From Juglans regia (Eukaryota; Streptophyta; Magnoliopsida; Fagales; Juglandaceae), in contig NC_049901.1 of NCBI RefSeq assembly GCF_001411555.2, positions 11,232,681-11,296,680 on the forward strand: DNA of 64,000 bases, given 5' to 3'. The notes under the pieces were generated by a model, which saw nothing but the letters and a program-made list of their open reading frames with translations, searched no databases and had not been told where the DNA came from. Positions 25,696-36,321 of this stretch are shown piece by piece; position 1 is the stretch's first letter, and each line of letters opens with the position of its first letter. The position numbers were made by a program, and so were the translations under genes.

Positions 25696-25987
25696 CGCTT
25701 TCGATAATTATTTATTTGTTTTATTATGTATTAAATGGGTAGTAAAACTCTTTTTTTATGGACGCACGACAAGAATATAAGATGCGTAACACCAGATAAT
25801 TCCCACGAGTCAGTTCTTCATAATAAATGGTTGGTTCTCGCTCTAACGGGCTGACATTTCTCAATTCCCAATGAAAATGCTCTTAGTGGGAACCAACAGA
25901 GACAACGCTTCGACGCATTGTTAATTGCAGAGAGACAGAGAGACAGAGAGACAGTCTGTGGGAGAGATTATAGCAACGACGACGGAT

Positions 25988-28900
25988 ATGGGGTTGACCG
26001 GAGACCGTTCAGCCAGAGAATCGGAAGACGGCGACAGCGAATGTGCCGGTGGTGGTCGTATTGTGGTGGTGGGGGTCAAGTTGGACCCGCGTAGCCGGGA
26101 ATTGCTCACGTGGGCTCTGGTCAAGGTGGCACAGCCTGGCGACCATGTCATTGCCCTTCACGTCCTAGATACCCTTACCGGTGAGTTCCACTCTCTCTCC
26201 ACCCGCTCTCTCTCTCTCTCTCTCTCTCTCCCCCCCCCCCCTCCCTCCCTGTAGGTTTTGCTGAGTTGGGTTGGATTGACATTGACGCCAAATTTGTGTT
26301 TTTTCCCCTTATGTTGGTTGTTTCGGTTGTAGAGGGCACAGCGTCGCTTATCTCGCTCGTGAAGACGTTTGATTCCGTGCTCTCCGTGTACGAAGGCTTC
26401 TGCAACTTAAAGCAGGTCCGATTCCACTCTCACATTGTCGATTTTTACACTCGTTTTTTGTCTCTGTGTTTGGTTGCTGAGAGAACGCAGGACAGAAGGT
26501 CAATACGTTTTCTCGGTAAACAAACAGAGTTGGTGATTATTATTTTTTAATCTGAATTTCGGATTTTTAGTTGGTGGGGTTGAGGATGCTGAATTGGGTG
26601 GAATGTGCAGGTTGATCTGAAGCTGAAGGTCTGTAGAGGTTCGACGGTCCAGAAAAATATTGTCAGGGAGGCGAAATTGTACGGTGCGGCAACGGTGGTT
26701 GTGGGAACTTCTAAAACACATCAAACAATCAGATCATCGGCCTCGGTCGCCAAGTACTGCGCCAGGAAATTGTCCAAATATTTTGCCGTTTTCGCCGTTG
26801 AAAATGGCAAAGTTGTGTTCCAGAGAGTGGCAACTTCTAGTAACGCCAATAAATTGCGAGGTCGTAATTTACATTTATATATATATAAATAGTATACTAT
26901 GTGCGTATGTATGTATTTTGTGTCAAGATTAATGCTCATATATGTTTATATTTCAAATTGATATAAAAGTAATTTTTGTTTTTTGTGTTTGGTTTAGTTT
27001 TCTTGTGTGGAAGAAATAATAATTTGCAATGAACTGTGGGTAATTGAGTAGTAACTAGGTAAGATTGTAGAACTAAATAATACGATGATGGCGCAGGAGG
27101 AGTAAATTTGAGCGAGGGTCCCGGGAGTGTGGAAAAATCCAGCGCGGTTCTGAAGAAGAAGAGCCCAAAGGAGAATTGCTCGAGTTGTGCATCGAATTGT
27201 CTATTGCCGGAGAATTGTGGAATCCAATCTACGGAAGAGTTGCCCGGAGATGGTGTCCAGGACCATTCGTTGGCTTTGGTACCGTACCAATCAACTGAGG
27301 CCGATGCAAATTCAAGTTCTGTTGTTGTCCAGGACTCACCGGGTTTGAGATCTGGGTGGTCAATTCTTCGGCGGATGTTTCTACCCAAGCGGCAATATGT
27401 GGAGAAATCTGCGAAAAGGACTTCTGTGTTTCAGTGGGTATCGAGATTACCAAGCTGGCATTCTTCAGCTGTGGTGTATCCTGATCAGAAGAAGAGTACT
27501 TATGATCAGGATGATGATAATTATTCTTCACTTGACGAAGAGAGTGGTGCAATTGTGCCATTCGGATCTGTTGCTGTGTGTCCTCCTCTTTCCCCTTGCA
27601 ATGCCATGGGTAGTCTTCCTAAAGAATTGTTGGGTTTACATGAGAAATACTCATCCATCTGCAGGCTGTTTACCTACCAGGAACTCTCGTCGGCAACCTC
27701 TAGTTTCATGCCTGGTTTGTATGCTTTCCTTATTTATGGACCTGGTTACAAGTTTCCCTTAAATTTCCGAGTTTCTCTAATAAAGTCTGATTTGTATCTT
27801 TCAGAGAATATGGTTGGTAAGGGTGGTAGTAGTTATGTTTACAAAGGGTGTCTTCCTGATGGCAAGGAGTTGGCAGTTAAAATTTTGAAGCCATCTGAAG
27901 ATGTTCTCTCAGAGTTCGTTCAGGAAATTGAGATCATCACAACTTTACATCATAAGAACATAATATCTCTTTTTGGTTTCTGTTTTGAGGACAACAACTT
28001 GCTATTGGTCTACGATTTTCTTTCAAGAGGAAGCCTAGAAGAGAACCTTCATGGTAAACTGTTTTTTGGGTTCATCTGCTTGGAACAAGAGAGAAAATTA
28101 TGTTGTATTCCCCCTATTTTTTTCTCTTTTATTTTTGATTAATTGTAGGTACTCTCTGATTTAGGTAGTAAGAAGGGTGGAAAAGCATTTGGTTTGCAAG
28201 AGAGATTTAACGTGGCCATGGGAGTCGCTGAGGCGTTGGACTTTTTACACAACGGCTGTGTGGAACCTGTGATCCATAGGGACGTGAAATCCTCCAATAT
28301 CCTTCTTTCTGTTGATTTTGAGCCACAGGTACTTTGATTCTGTAACTTCCAATCTTTCCGTGACATTGTATGAATCTTTTTGTGCTCATGTCCCTTCATC
28401 GTGCTTCTCCAGCTCTCAGATTTTGGACTTGCTAGTTGGGCTTCAGCGTCATCCCATATTACTTGTACTGATGTTGCAGGAACCTTTGGGTGTGTGATCT
28501 GTTCCCCGGTTCCTATTTTTCTCTTATTTTACCTTTATGTCTAACACTCACTTTTGTGGCAGTTACTTGGCCCCGGAATACTTTATGCATGGCAAAGTGA
28601 GTGACAAAATTGATGTCTTTGCATTTGGCGTTGTACTTCTTGAGCTTCTTTCAGGTAGAAAGCCAATTAACAGAACACATCCAAAGGGTCAGGAGAGCCT
28701 AGTAATGTGGGTAAGTTCTTCCCTCTGTGTGAAAAACTGCGTTTTCAGGAATACTGCTAATTGCGTTTCTGAATTTTTGTACCCAAAAAAGAAAGAACAG
28801 CTCTGAATTAGAAACAAGCTCACCTTTTATTTTGTTTGTTTCTGTTCTGAAAATACTCGACTTATCAAATAATGTGGTTGATGTGATATTTAGGCACGGC

Positions 28901-29390
28901 CAATTTTGAACAGTGGGAAGTTTTCCCAATTGCTAGATCCAAGCTTGGAAAACGGCTATGACAATGATCAGATTGAGAGGATGGTTTTGGCTGCAACCCT
29001 TTGCATTAGACGTGAACCTAGATTACGGCCTCAAATAAGCCTTGTAAATTTCCTGAATACTGCAATTTCCCATTCCTAATGACGGTGTCTTCATGTTGAA
29101 ATGTCCTGAATCTACTTGTTTATTTATCAATTTTTTTTTCTTTGCCACAGGTTTTAAAGCTTCTTCAAGGCGATGAGGAAGTAACAAGGTGGGCAAAGCA
29201 GCAACTCTGTACATCAGAAGAAGTTGACGTTTTAGATGGAGAATCATTTGTTGCTAACATCCAGTCCCATCTTAGTGTTGCGCTGCTAGACGTTGAGGAT
29301 GATTCACATTCTAGTAGTAGCAGTGAGCAGAGTATCTCAATAGAAGACTATCTGAAAGCAAGATGGAGCCGCTCATCTAGCTTTGACTAA
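25988..29390 (+). CDS. USP-domain receptor-like cytoplasmic protein kinase
   Basis: Ten exons (25988-26180, 26333-26415, 26611-26860, 27097-27714, 27805-28053, 28165-28328, 28413-28489, 28563-28710, 28894-29043, 29151-29390) join in frame to give 723 residues. Residues about 23-155 form a universal-stress-protein domain ([29 protein letters not shown]). A linker of about 220 residues follows, then a Ser/Thr kinase: glycine loop [11 protein letters not shown] at 386-396, K407 in AVKIL, HRD at 502-504, DFG at 522-524, APE at 548-550. All catalytic residues are present. There is no signal peptide or membrane span, so it is probably cytoplasmic. I place it with Arabidopsis kinases such as At1g77280/At1g21590 (kinase with adenine nucleotide alpha hydrolase-like domain). 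Substrates are unknown. The start follows a short GA-rich leader; an upstream in-frame ATG at 25925 is less likely because it encodes repeat sequence. Confidence 0.9.
26206..26230 (+). repeat. (CT)n microsatellite in intron 1 of the USP-kinase gene
   Basis: About 12 CT units followed by a C run (26231-26240), just after the first donor site. Confidence 0.88.
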
Positions 29391-30143
29391 GTTTATCTGC
29401 AGAGGATTGCAATTATGCAAGCAGACATTGTTATTTTTCTGCATCCTGTTTCTTTTATCCCTTTTGTATATGCCTCAAGTGTTTTGTATTTCCAATTTTT
29501 AGTTCAGTCACTTATGACTGGGTCTTGGAAGAGGAGGTTCTTTGCAAGAGGTTTGGCCCCCTCCTGGACTTGGTGGTTATGTCACAATCCTTGTCTCTTT
29601 GAGCTGCGATAAACGTAAAGTGAGCATATATTACTTTTCATTGCGTTCATGTAAAGTGGTGAACAATTGGATCTTTGTGCAGCTCCCTAGCTAGCTTCTC
29701 TCATGATCTTCTGTTACATGACTTTTTCTACTCTTTTTTTCTATCTGATGTTGTGAGCCTCATTTGATTGAGTTCCTCTGCTGAAGTGCAGAGTTGGGAA
29801 CCCTTTATTCATTGCGTATGCTTTTCCACCTCCCTTAATATTCTTCTTTTGGATTCCTTCCCCACAAATGTGTTTTCGGGTTAAAGCTCTGTATCTCTAA
29901 AAGGTGGCCACTGGCCATGGTAACTTTCCTGACCACCCATGGGCCATCACAAATAATATTGATTTGGGAAATTAACTAAATTTGTTGCCAGATATGGTGT
30001 TTAGGTATGTCTTTTTCTACCTAAAATGTAAATGTATGGGGAGTCGGTAATCATCATTTTCATTATGGATATCACATTTTCCCCATCCAACATTTTTTCT
30101 TCCATGGCAAAATCCACGTTCCCATATGCTTACATTGTTAAAT

Positions 30144-30312
30144 GAGAACTGCTACAGATATAAAAAGATTATACAAAGTACACCTATAAATTGACGTGAC
30201 TTCATAAAATTTGTTAGATCTATTTTATAATAAAAGTGAAATATCACATCAAGTCACATCAATTTGTTAGTTTACTTTTATATAATTCTTTTGTGACTAA
30301 AGTATTTTTCTT
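30144..30312. mobile_element. MITE, family D
   Basis: Left part AAAAGATTATACAAAGTACA plus ATAAATTGACGTGACTTCA is mirrored by TCACATCAATTTGTTAGTTT and ATATAATTCTTTTGTGAC. The centre carries TTAGATCTATTTTATAATAA. Confidence 0.6.
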
Positions 30313-32088
30313 ATTAAATATAAAACTACTTGTTACACTTCCACGCAACATCTTCGTGTTGACGAATTGAGGGAGGTGTCCCGTTAAGATATTGCCACAT
30401 CAACAATTTAAGAACTTGATTTTCTAGTTAATTTGTTATCCATTATTATGAAAAGAGTTCTTCTATACACCTACATCTGTTTCTCATATTCCACACGAAG
30501 CGTGATGTGGCATTTCTATTTTCTTTTTTAATAAAATAAACATGCGTTTTGTTAAACCTAAATAGTCCAAATCCCCTTTCCAATTTATTTTCCCTCTCCC
30601 TACCCCCACGCCCACATTCTTCCTCCGCTAGGCCGCATCTTCTTCCTCTGCCAGCGACCTCTTCACGTTTGCCACCGTCTGGGACCACCAACGAGAACCT
30701 AGCCAAGACAGACCCACCGCCATGTCAGCTCGCATCCATGAATCTTCTCCTCCACATTTAACGTCACAAGTTTTTACTTTTTTTTATTTATTTATTTTTT
30801 TTTTCTGTTTTATAATCTTTGAGCCATTTTCATTTTTCTTATGATCTACAATCTCGTTTTTATGTTTTTCTTTCAACTCACACAGGCATTTAGCTCGCTT
30901 CCAGATTAGTGCTTGTTGTTCGATTCTATGTGTGACTCTCATTTGAGAGACTTATTGCCCTTTGTCAATTCTTGCTTGAATAAGACTTTTCTAGAAATGT
31001 TTTAAAACAAAAAAAAAAAAAAAACAAATATTGATTTGGAAACAAAAGAAAAAAAAAAAATGTAGCCGGGGATGGTGCTGCCATGCTTCTTTTATGAGTT
31101 TTCTACTTTATTTGGGCATACTTTAATACTCCAATAAATACTCCAGGCTAATGTCACTAAGTCAGGTGCCATACAGGGATGAATGATTGTAAGACTTTGT
31201 AATGCAACGGTGAATTGAATGTTGATGCTGTTGAGTCCACAATGAATTTTAACACTGCTTATCATTGAATTTTAAAGTTTGGGTTTTTCTTTTCTTTTGT
31301 TTTTTTTTTTGACTACTAGAATTTGAATTTTATGAACTGTCACTTCTTTGAGTTATTACTCGGTGCATATTTTTTTTAGTGTGTTTGTTTTCCATCTCTT
31401 GTATAATCATCATGTAAAATGTAAGCATTGAAATTGGCTATCGCAAGCTCATTTGATTAATTTTTACTCTTTTATCTATATATTTGATAAGTTTCATTTC
31501 TCGATCTGTTTGTGAACTTGGAACTTGGGGTGTTAGTGCATGATAATTTTTTTTATATGCTGTGTAAGAGTGGGAATTGCATTAAATGCCAATTGGGTTG
31601 CACATATGAGTGCCATTGCGAGCTGAAACAACCACCCTAAGTCCACTGTAATTCATACCTATTAATTCATATGAGTGCCATTTCTACATGTATGAATAAA
31701 CATGCAGTGCAGGGATAGAATTATAGAATTGCATTGGATAGAAAGCAGCGAAAAAGCCAGCCAAATATACAAATAGGGTTGAATACATAATTGAGCTACT
31801 GAGTGCAAAATGCAGGATCTACTATTTGACAAATAAAAAAAAAAATAGACAAGAGAAAAAGAGAGAAGTAGCGTACTCAATTGTGGAATGATTTATGCTT
31901 TTAAAGTATTCAACCACCATGCTTTTAAACTGAAGAATTTAAGTTCTAGATTTAATTTAAAGATTTATGTTTAACAACTATGCTTTTAGCATACTTAATT
32001 GTGGAATGATTTATGTTTTTTTGTTTAGTAACTTTGTCCTAAAAACTCAGTTGAAATAGTGGAATGGATAAAGAGGAAGATGAAAAGG

Positions 32089-32289
32089 CACATACGCCTT
32101 CTACCTCAATTCCACCTACTCAGGTATGAAACATATTGATAATTTGGAAATATCGTTGTGTCCGATATTGCCATTTAGTTAAATGTTTTTTTTATACATA
32201 GTTAAATGTTTTTCTTTTATTTGTATATTATAAGGATCGGCACCTACGCCTTCTATATCAATTTCATCGACTCAGGTATGAAATATATC
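32089..32289 (+). repeat. Duplicated 49-bp exon-like segment
   Basis: The segments at 32089-32137 and 32241-32289 are near copies, 152 bp apart. Both contain TACGCCTTCTA, a CTCAG|GTATGAAA junction that looks like a splice donor, and can be read as (H)TPSTSI-type serine/threonine/proline peptides. The first can be joined to an ATG at 32065 (MDKEEDEKAHTPSTSIPPTQ). This resembles the N-terminal, low-complexity start of some plant BED-finger/hAT transposases, but no transposase body follows, so the identity is only a guess. Confidence 0.35.
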
Positions 32290-34593
32290 TCTTGAATCAA
32301 CAATTTCATCGATTTCCCTGAATCAACAATTTCATTCTTCTCATCTTCTATAGCAAGGGAAATCAATTTCAAACTAATTTGATAAAAAGGAACAGCATAT
32401 TTCTTTTACTATAAATTTGAAAAGGAGAAAAGGCATAAATCAAATTAGTTGCCATAAATCAAATGGCTATATCTCTTGAACTATCCATGAAGGCATAAAT
32501 CAAATCCGTATTGATTTAGAACAATACAAAATGGAGAAGCCTTATAAGAAGTCCAAGGAAAATAGAAATAGGAAATGCAATGTGTGCATAAATAGTAAAA
32601 ATGGCCTGGATGCCTAAAATGAATTTGCGAGACCCAGACCTGTAGCACAAGAAAAGCATAAGAAAATCATGACTAGGAACGTCAGGAGGCTAGCCTAAAG
32701 GAGACTAAAAGTAATAAACCAAAGCTTAAAGTTCTGAGCCAAACTACAAGAAACATAGTTTCTTCTCATGCAAAATGTATTTATAACACAATCAAGCTTC
32801 AAAGCCTAAAGCTTCAAAACCAAAGCTTCTACATGCAAAATAATGGTGGACGTGCTCAAAGCTGACACTTTTAGTACCTAGTGGCGTTATCAATCCATAT
32901 CCTTACATATTTCCATAGCCCATATTACAATCACCATAACAATGAGATTACACAGCATTTAAAAAATTACCCAAATCGCCTTTGTGAAGAACAGCGGCAG
33001 GAAGCTTCTCTTGGGATTGAGATATGTGATTTTTCTGGAGATTGAGCTCAGTTTGTCATCGCGGCTTTGGGAGTCCAGCTCCATCGAGTTGCCTTCGTGG
33101 TAGTGGTAGTCAAGGTCTTGAGAGAGGGATTTCTGAAGGGAGGTTGTGGTAGTCTGATTAATTCAAGGAGGGAGAGAATTGGGAAAGGGAGTGTCGGGGA
33201 GGAAGAGGCAAGAGATGGTGAGTTGATTCAGGGAGGGAGAGACGAGAGAGGGAGTGTCGGGGAGGAAGGAGAGGGATGAACGAGAAGGGAAATGAGGAGA
33301 GCTTTGAGATGGTGATTTCGAATTTCGAATTGGACTGGAGGAAGAAGTGAGGTTTGCTAGGTGGCGTGTGATCAGTAGAACCGGACTATGAATAGAGTTT
33401 TCCTTTATGAAAAATATAAACAAAATTGATGAAAATAAACAAACTCTTCAGCTGTTGGTCTCAAGTTTTTCATTTTTTTAATTTTTGGCGATTGATGCTA
33501 CATCCCCACAGATTAGGATTGTCCTAGTTATCAAAATAACTGCCACATGATTATCTTGTCAATCTAGTGGTTATCTTAATTTCTTTAATTTCTATTAAAA
33601 ATCTTCGTCCTACTTTCTCAGGAGTTGGTCGAGATCAGACTCTCTAGTTTCCTCGAGTTTTCTGCCAATCTATGCGTAATGAGTCTTACCCACTTGAATG
33701 AGTGCTGCTTGCCATCCCATAAATTAGGCTTCCCTTTAAATAAACAGAAAAGGCCAACAATTGTAGGAAAAAAAAAAGTGTTGGGTTCATACAAAGCGAA
33801 ATAAAAACCAACTGTCGTTAATATTCTTCTGTTCTTCGGCTTCATCTAAGGCCCTATCAGTATGAGTTGCTCCCAATGAATTCTCTCACAGCCTCAGCAT
33901 ATTGTTTTGGCTATCTTCTCGTTCCCTCTGCACTTTTGACTTGAATCGCGTACTCCTCCATGGTGCAGTCATTCATGACTTGTTGGCCTAGCATGACTTC
34001 ATAATTGAAATCTGCTTATATTACTCAGACTGCACACTGCACCGGTAACTTGGGCGTTTGGAATCAGCTTCACCATTCCATTTATTGCAGTCTCCACCGT
34101 AATACCCCCTCTCACATCTTGGGTGGTTGTGATGCTCCTTGAATCGGCATCTCTTTCTTCGTACATTCAATCCATGGACAATGGCAAGAACCCAAGGCCA
34201 GCAAATTGATTGTGATTGAAAGGTGAAGTTGAGGCCAAGCATCAACCTGTTATAATCATGGCAAATAACGCTCAAATTCATATAACTGCATTTTCAGATA
34301 CTGAATGGGCTGATAACCCTGTCCCGCCAAAGAGGGGGTGTGAAGCATAAGAGGGAAAAAAAGGCTCAAGCTTTGCAAACAAAGTTACATGATAAGCACA
34401 TTAACTGGTGCAGACATCTCCACAGACTCATTATAAACTTCTACAAAAATTAAAAATAAAAGAAAAACAATCAATTGCATCTGGTGGTCAGTAGCTAATT
34501 GAAAGCTTAAGAGTGGCAATTCTAATTTTGCTCGATCCAAAATAAGGGGTCTCCTATATTTCTTGTAATTAGTATGAATTTCATTCAAGTATA

Positions 34594-34987
34594 GGCTTGG
34601 TTTGGATAGAGAGATGCTTCCATCTCATCCCATCTCATCTCAATATCCAAACACCACAAACACCAACACTTTTCAATTTCAAATCGTCAACTTTTATATC
34701 TAATCATTACCTAATTATTACAACTTTCATAAACTTCCAAACAAAACACAAAAAATGATTCAGTTTTTTCAAATCCCAAAACAAAAATAATATTAAAAAA
34801 AATATATTATAATAATATTTTAACTTTATAATATTTTTATTCAATTTTTTCACTCTTATTTTCCAAAACCCCATAAAAAAATTTAACTTAACAATTTCTA
34901 ACTCATCTCATCTCATCTCAAATATTTTACTACTATTTACAAATCATCTCAACTCATCTCATCTCAACTCAGTATCCAAACCGAGCC
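34594..34987. mobile_element. TIR element, family C (394 bp)
   Basis: The ends GGCTTGGTTTGGATA and TATCCAAACCGAGCC are near-perfect inverted repeats. Just inside each are ATCTC-type short repeats (CATCTCATCCCATCTCATCT on the left, more on the right). The interior is AT-rich and non-coding. Shorter relatives are at 40.6 and 41.2 kb. Confidence 0.8.
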
Positions 34988-35530
34988 GTACACTAAAAAC
35001 ATAAAGCATATGAATGAATAGGAAGGCCTAGGATGGAGATCATAAGATTAATGAATCAGGCAGATTTGAATCACAATACATGCAATTTATGGTGCTTCCT
35101 TGTGCAAATATACATAAGAATCAACTTATACACGCTATTCAGTCATGAGACAGAGAGAGAGAGAGAGTAAAAAGAACACAATATAACTCCTAGTATGAGA
35201 ACCTCGAACTGGATGCATTGGAAATATCTTTGTAGGCAGCAGCTGCTAGCACTGAAAGCCACTGGGAAAATTTTCAATTCTACTCACCACCAAAATTAGA
35301 TTTATAAGAACATTCTGAGAACAAGTAATCAGTTCTCAGTTTCAAACGTAATTTGCTTTCCCACCAAGGAGAAAAAAGGTAAGGAAAAAGATAGAAGCAG
35401 CACTCCATACTTGAATCTGATAAGTACTAGAGAATTATCATTAACTTGTACCAATTGTCTGTGCATTTGTTTTTTCCCTCCCATTTGTTTCATTGGAATA
35501 GTAAGAGCTCATTTAGAAGAAACATTAGTT

Positions 35531-35771
35531 AACCCCTAGGGGTTGGCTCAAGTGGTAAAGACCTTGGGCTTTGGGGTATGCTCCACCCAGGTCTAAGGTT
35601 CAAATCCCCTTGGGTGCAAACAATTTCTAGGGGCTATCGGACATGGGGATTTTTCCCTTGAATTACCCTAGATAAACTTGCGGGAAATTCCTTACCGAGG
35701 GCCTGTGCACCCCCGGGATTAGTCGGGACGCTGTTCCTGGACACCCGGTGCCAATAAAAAAAAAGGAAAAA
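35531..35771 (+). mobile_element. tRNA-derived SINE with target-site duplication
   Basis: The head carries RNA polymerase III box A (TGGCTCAAGTGG, 35544-35555) and box B (GGTTCAAATCC, 35597-35607) at tRNA-like spacing. The body ends in an A-rich tail (about 35756-35771). The flanks AGAAACATTAGTT (35518-35530) and AGAAACATCAGTT (35772-35784) are a 13-bp duplication with one mismatch. No coding capacity; it would depend on a LINE for mobility. Confidence 0.85.
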
Positions 35772-35858
35772 AGAAACATCAGTTCATCATGCATGGCATA
35801 GCTGACTTGGCCAAATCATTGGTTTATGTTCCAAGATTTACTAATCTTATAGTTGGTT

Positions 35859-36031
35859 AGCCGTAAGGGGGAGCTCAGCTGGTCCGGCCTTGGGTTTGCT
35901 CTCCAATGGCCACTAGTTCGAGTCCCCTTAGGGCCACTAGAGGTTTACTTGGTCGTTAACTTCAGGGCCCCATGGGATTAGTCGAGGTATGCGCAAGCAG
36001 GCCCATACACCCACGGTTATAAAAAAAAAAA
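35859..36031 (+). mobile_element. Second tRNA-derived SINE
   Basis: Box A AGCTCAGCTGGT (35872-35883) and box B AGTTCGAGTCC (35915-35925) are at tRNA-like spacing and the element ends in a run of 11 A. It shares GGGATTAGTCG with the SINE 90 bp upstream, so the two families share a 3' part but have different heads. No clear target-site duplication was seen. Confidence 0.78.
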
Positions 36032-36321
36032 CAGCAATAGCAATCGGCATCAACTCTGAACCAATTTTGATGATTGAAGGCTTGGAGCACAATTATTACC
36101 ACCGAAGTCATGAAAATATTGGGCGGATATAAATCAATTGCCAACATGCACTTGCCATGAATCATGTTTTCTATCTTACAATTACATTCCATTTCAAAAA
36201 ATTAATACCTTATTATCCTACAACCAAATTCTAAACCGACTTTCCAATAATAAAACGTGAAAAAGGTCAGGATTACCTACTGATACGAACACTTGACTCA
36301 AATCCACAAATAAATGGTGCA

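Larger units (their letters stand above)
23129..25987. other. Intergenic region upstream of the USP-kinase gene
   Basis: It contains a family D element, the 24.0-24.8 kb repeat array and a family B MITE. The final 290 bp before the kinase start should hold its promoter and leader. Four tandem AGAGAC-type units at 25929-25953 lie in the probable leader. No gene is visible. Confidence 0.6.
29391..36321. other. Intergenic region between the USP-kinase and PPR genes
   Basis: The left end holds the kinase 3' UTR. CT-rich blocks at 30580-30760 and GA-rich blocks at 33110-33320 have some coding-like composition, but I recognise no domain in them. Recognisable contents are a family D MITE, a duplicated exon-like segment near 32.1-32.3 kb, a family C element and two SINEs. 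A minus-strand 53-codon frame near 34.02-34.18 kb is discussed among the findings. Confidence 0.55.

Noticed and set aside
27229..27561. Minus-strand 110-codon frame
   Set aside because: It lies opposite exon 4 of the USP-kinase gene and has no domain.
35531..36031. Box A/box B pairs as tRNA genes
   Set aside because: There is no acceptor stem or anticodon arm fold by eye, and both end in A-rich tails, one with a target-site duplication; they are SINEs.
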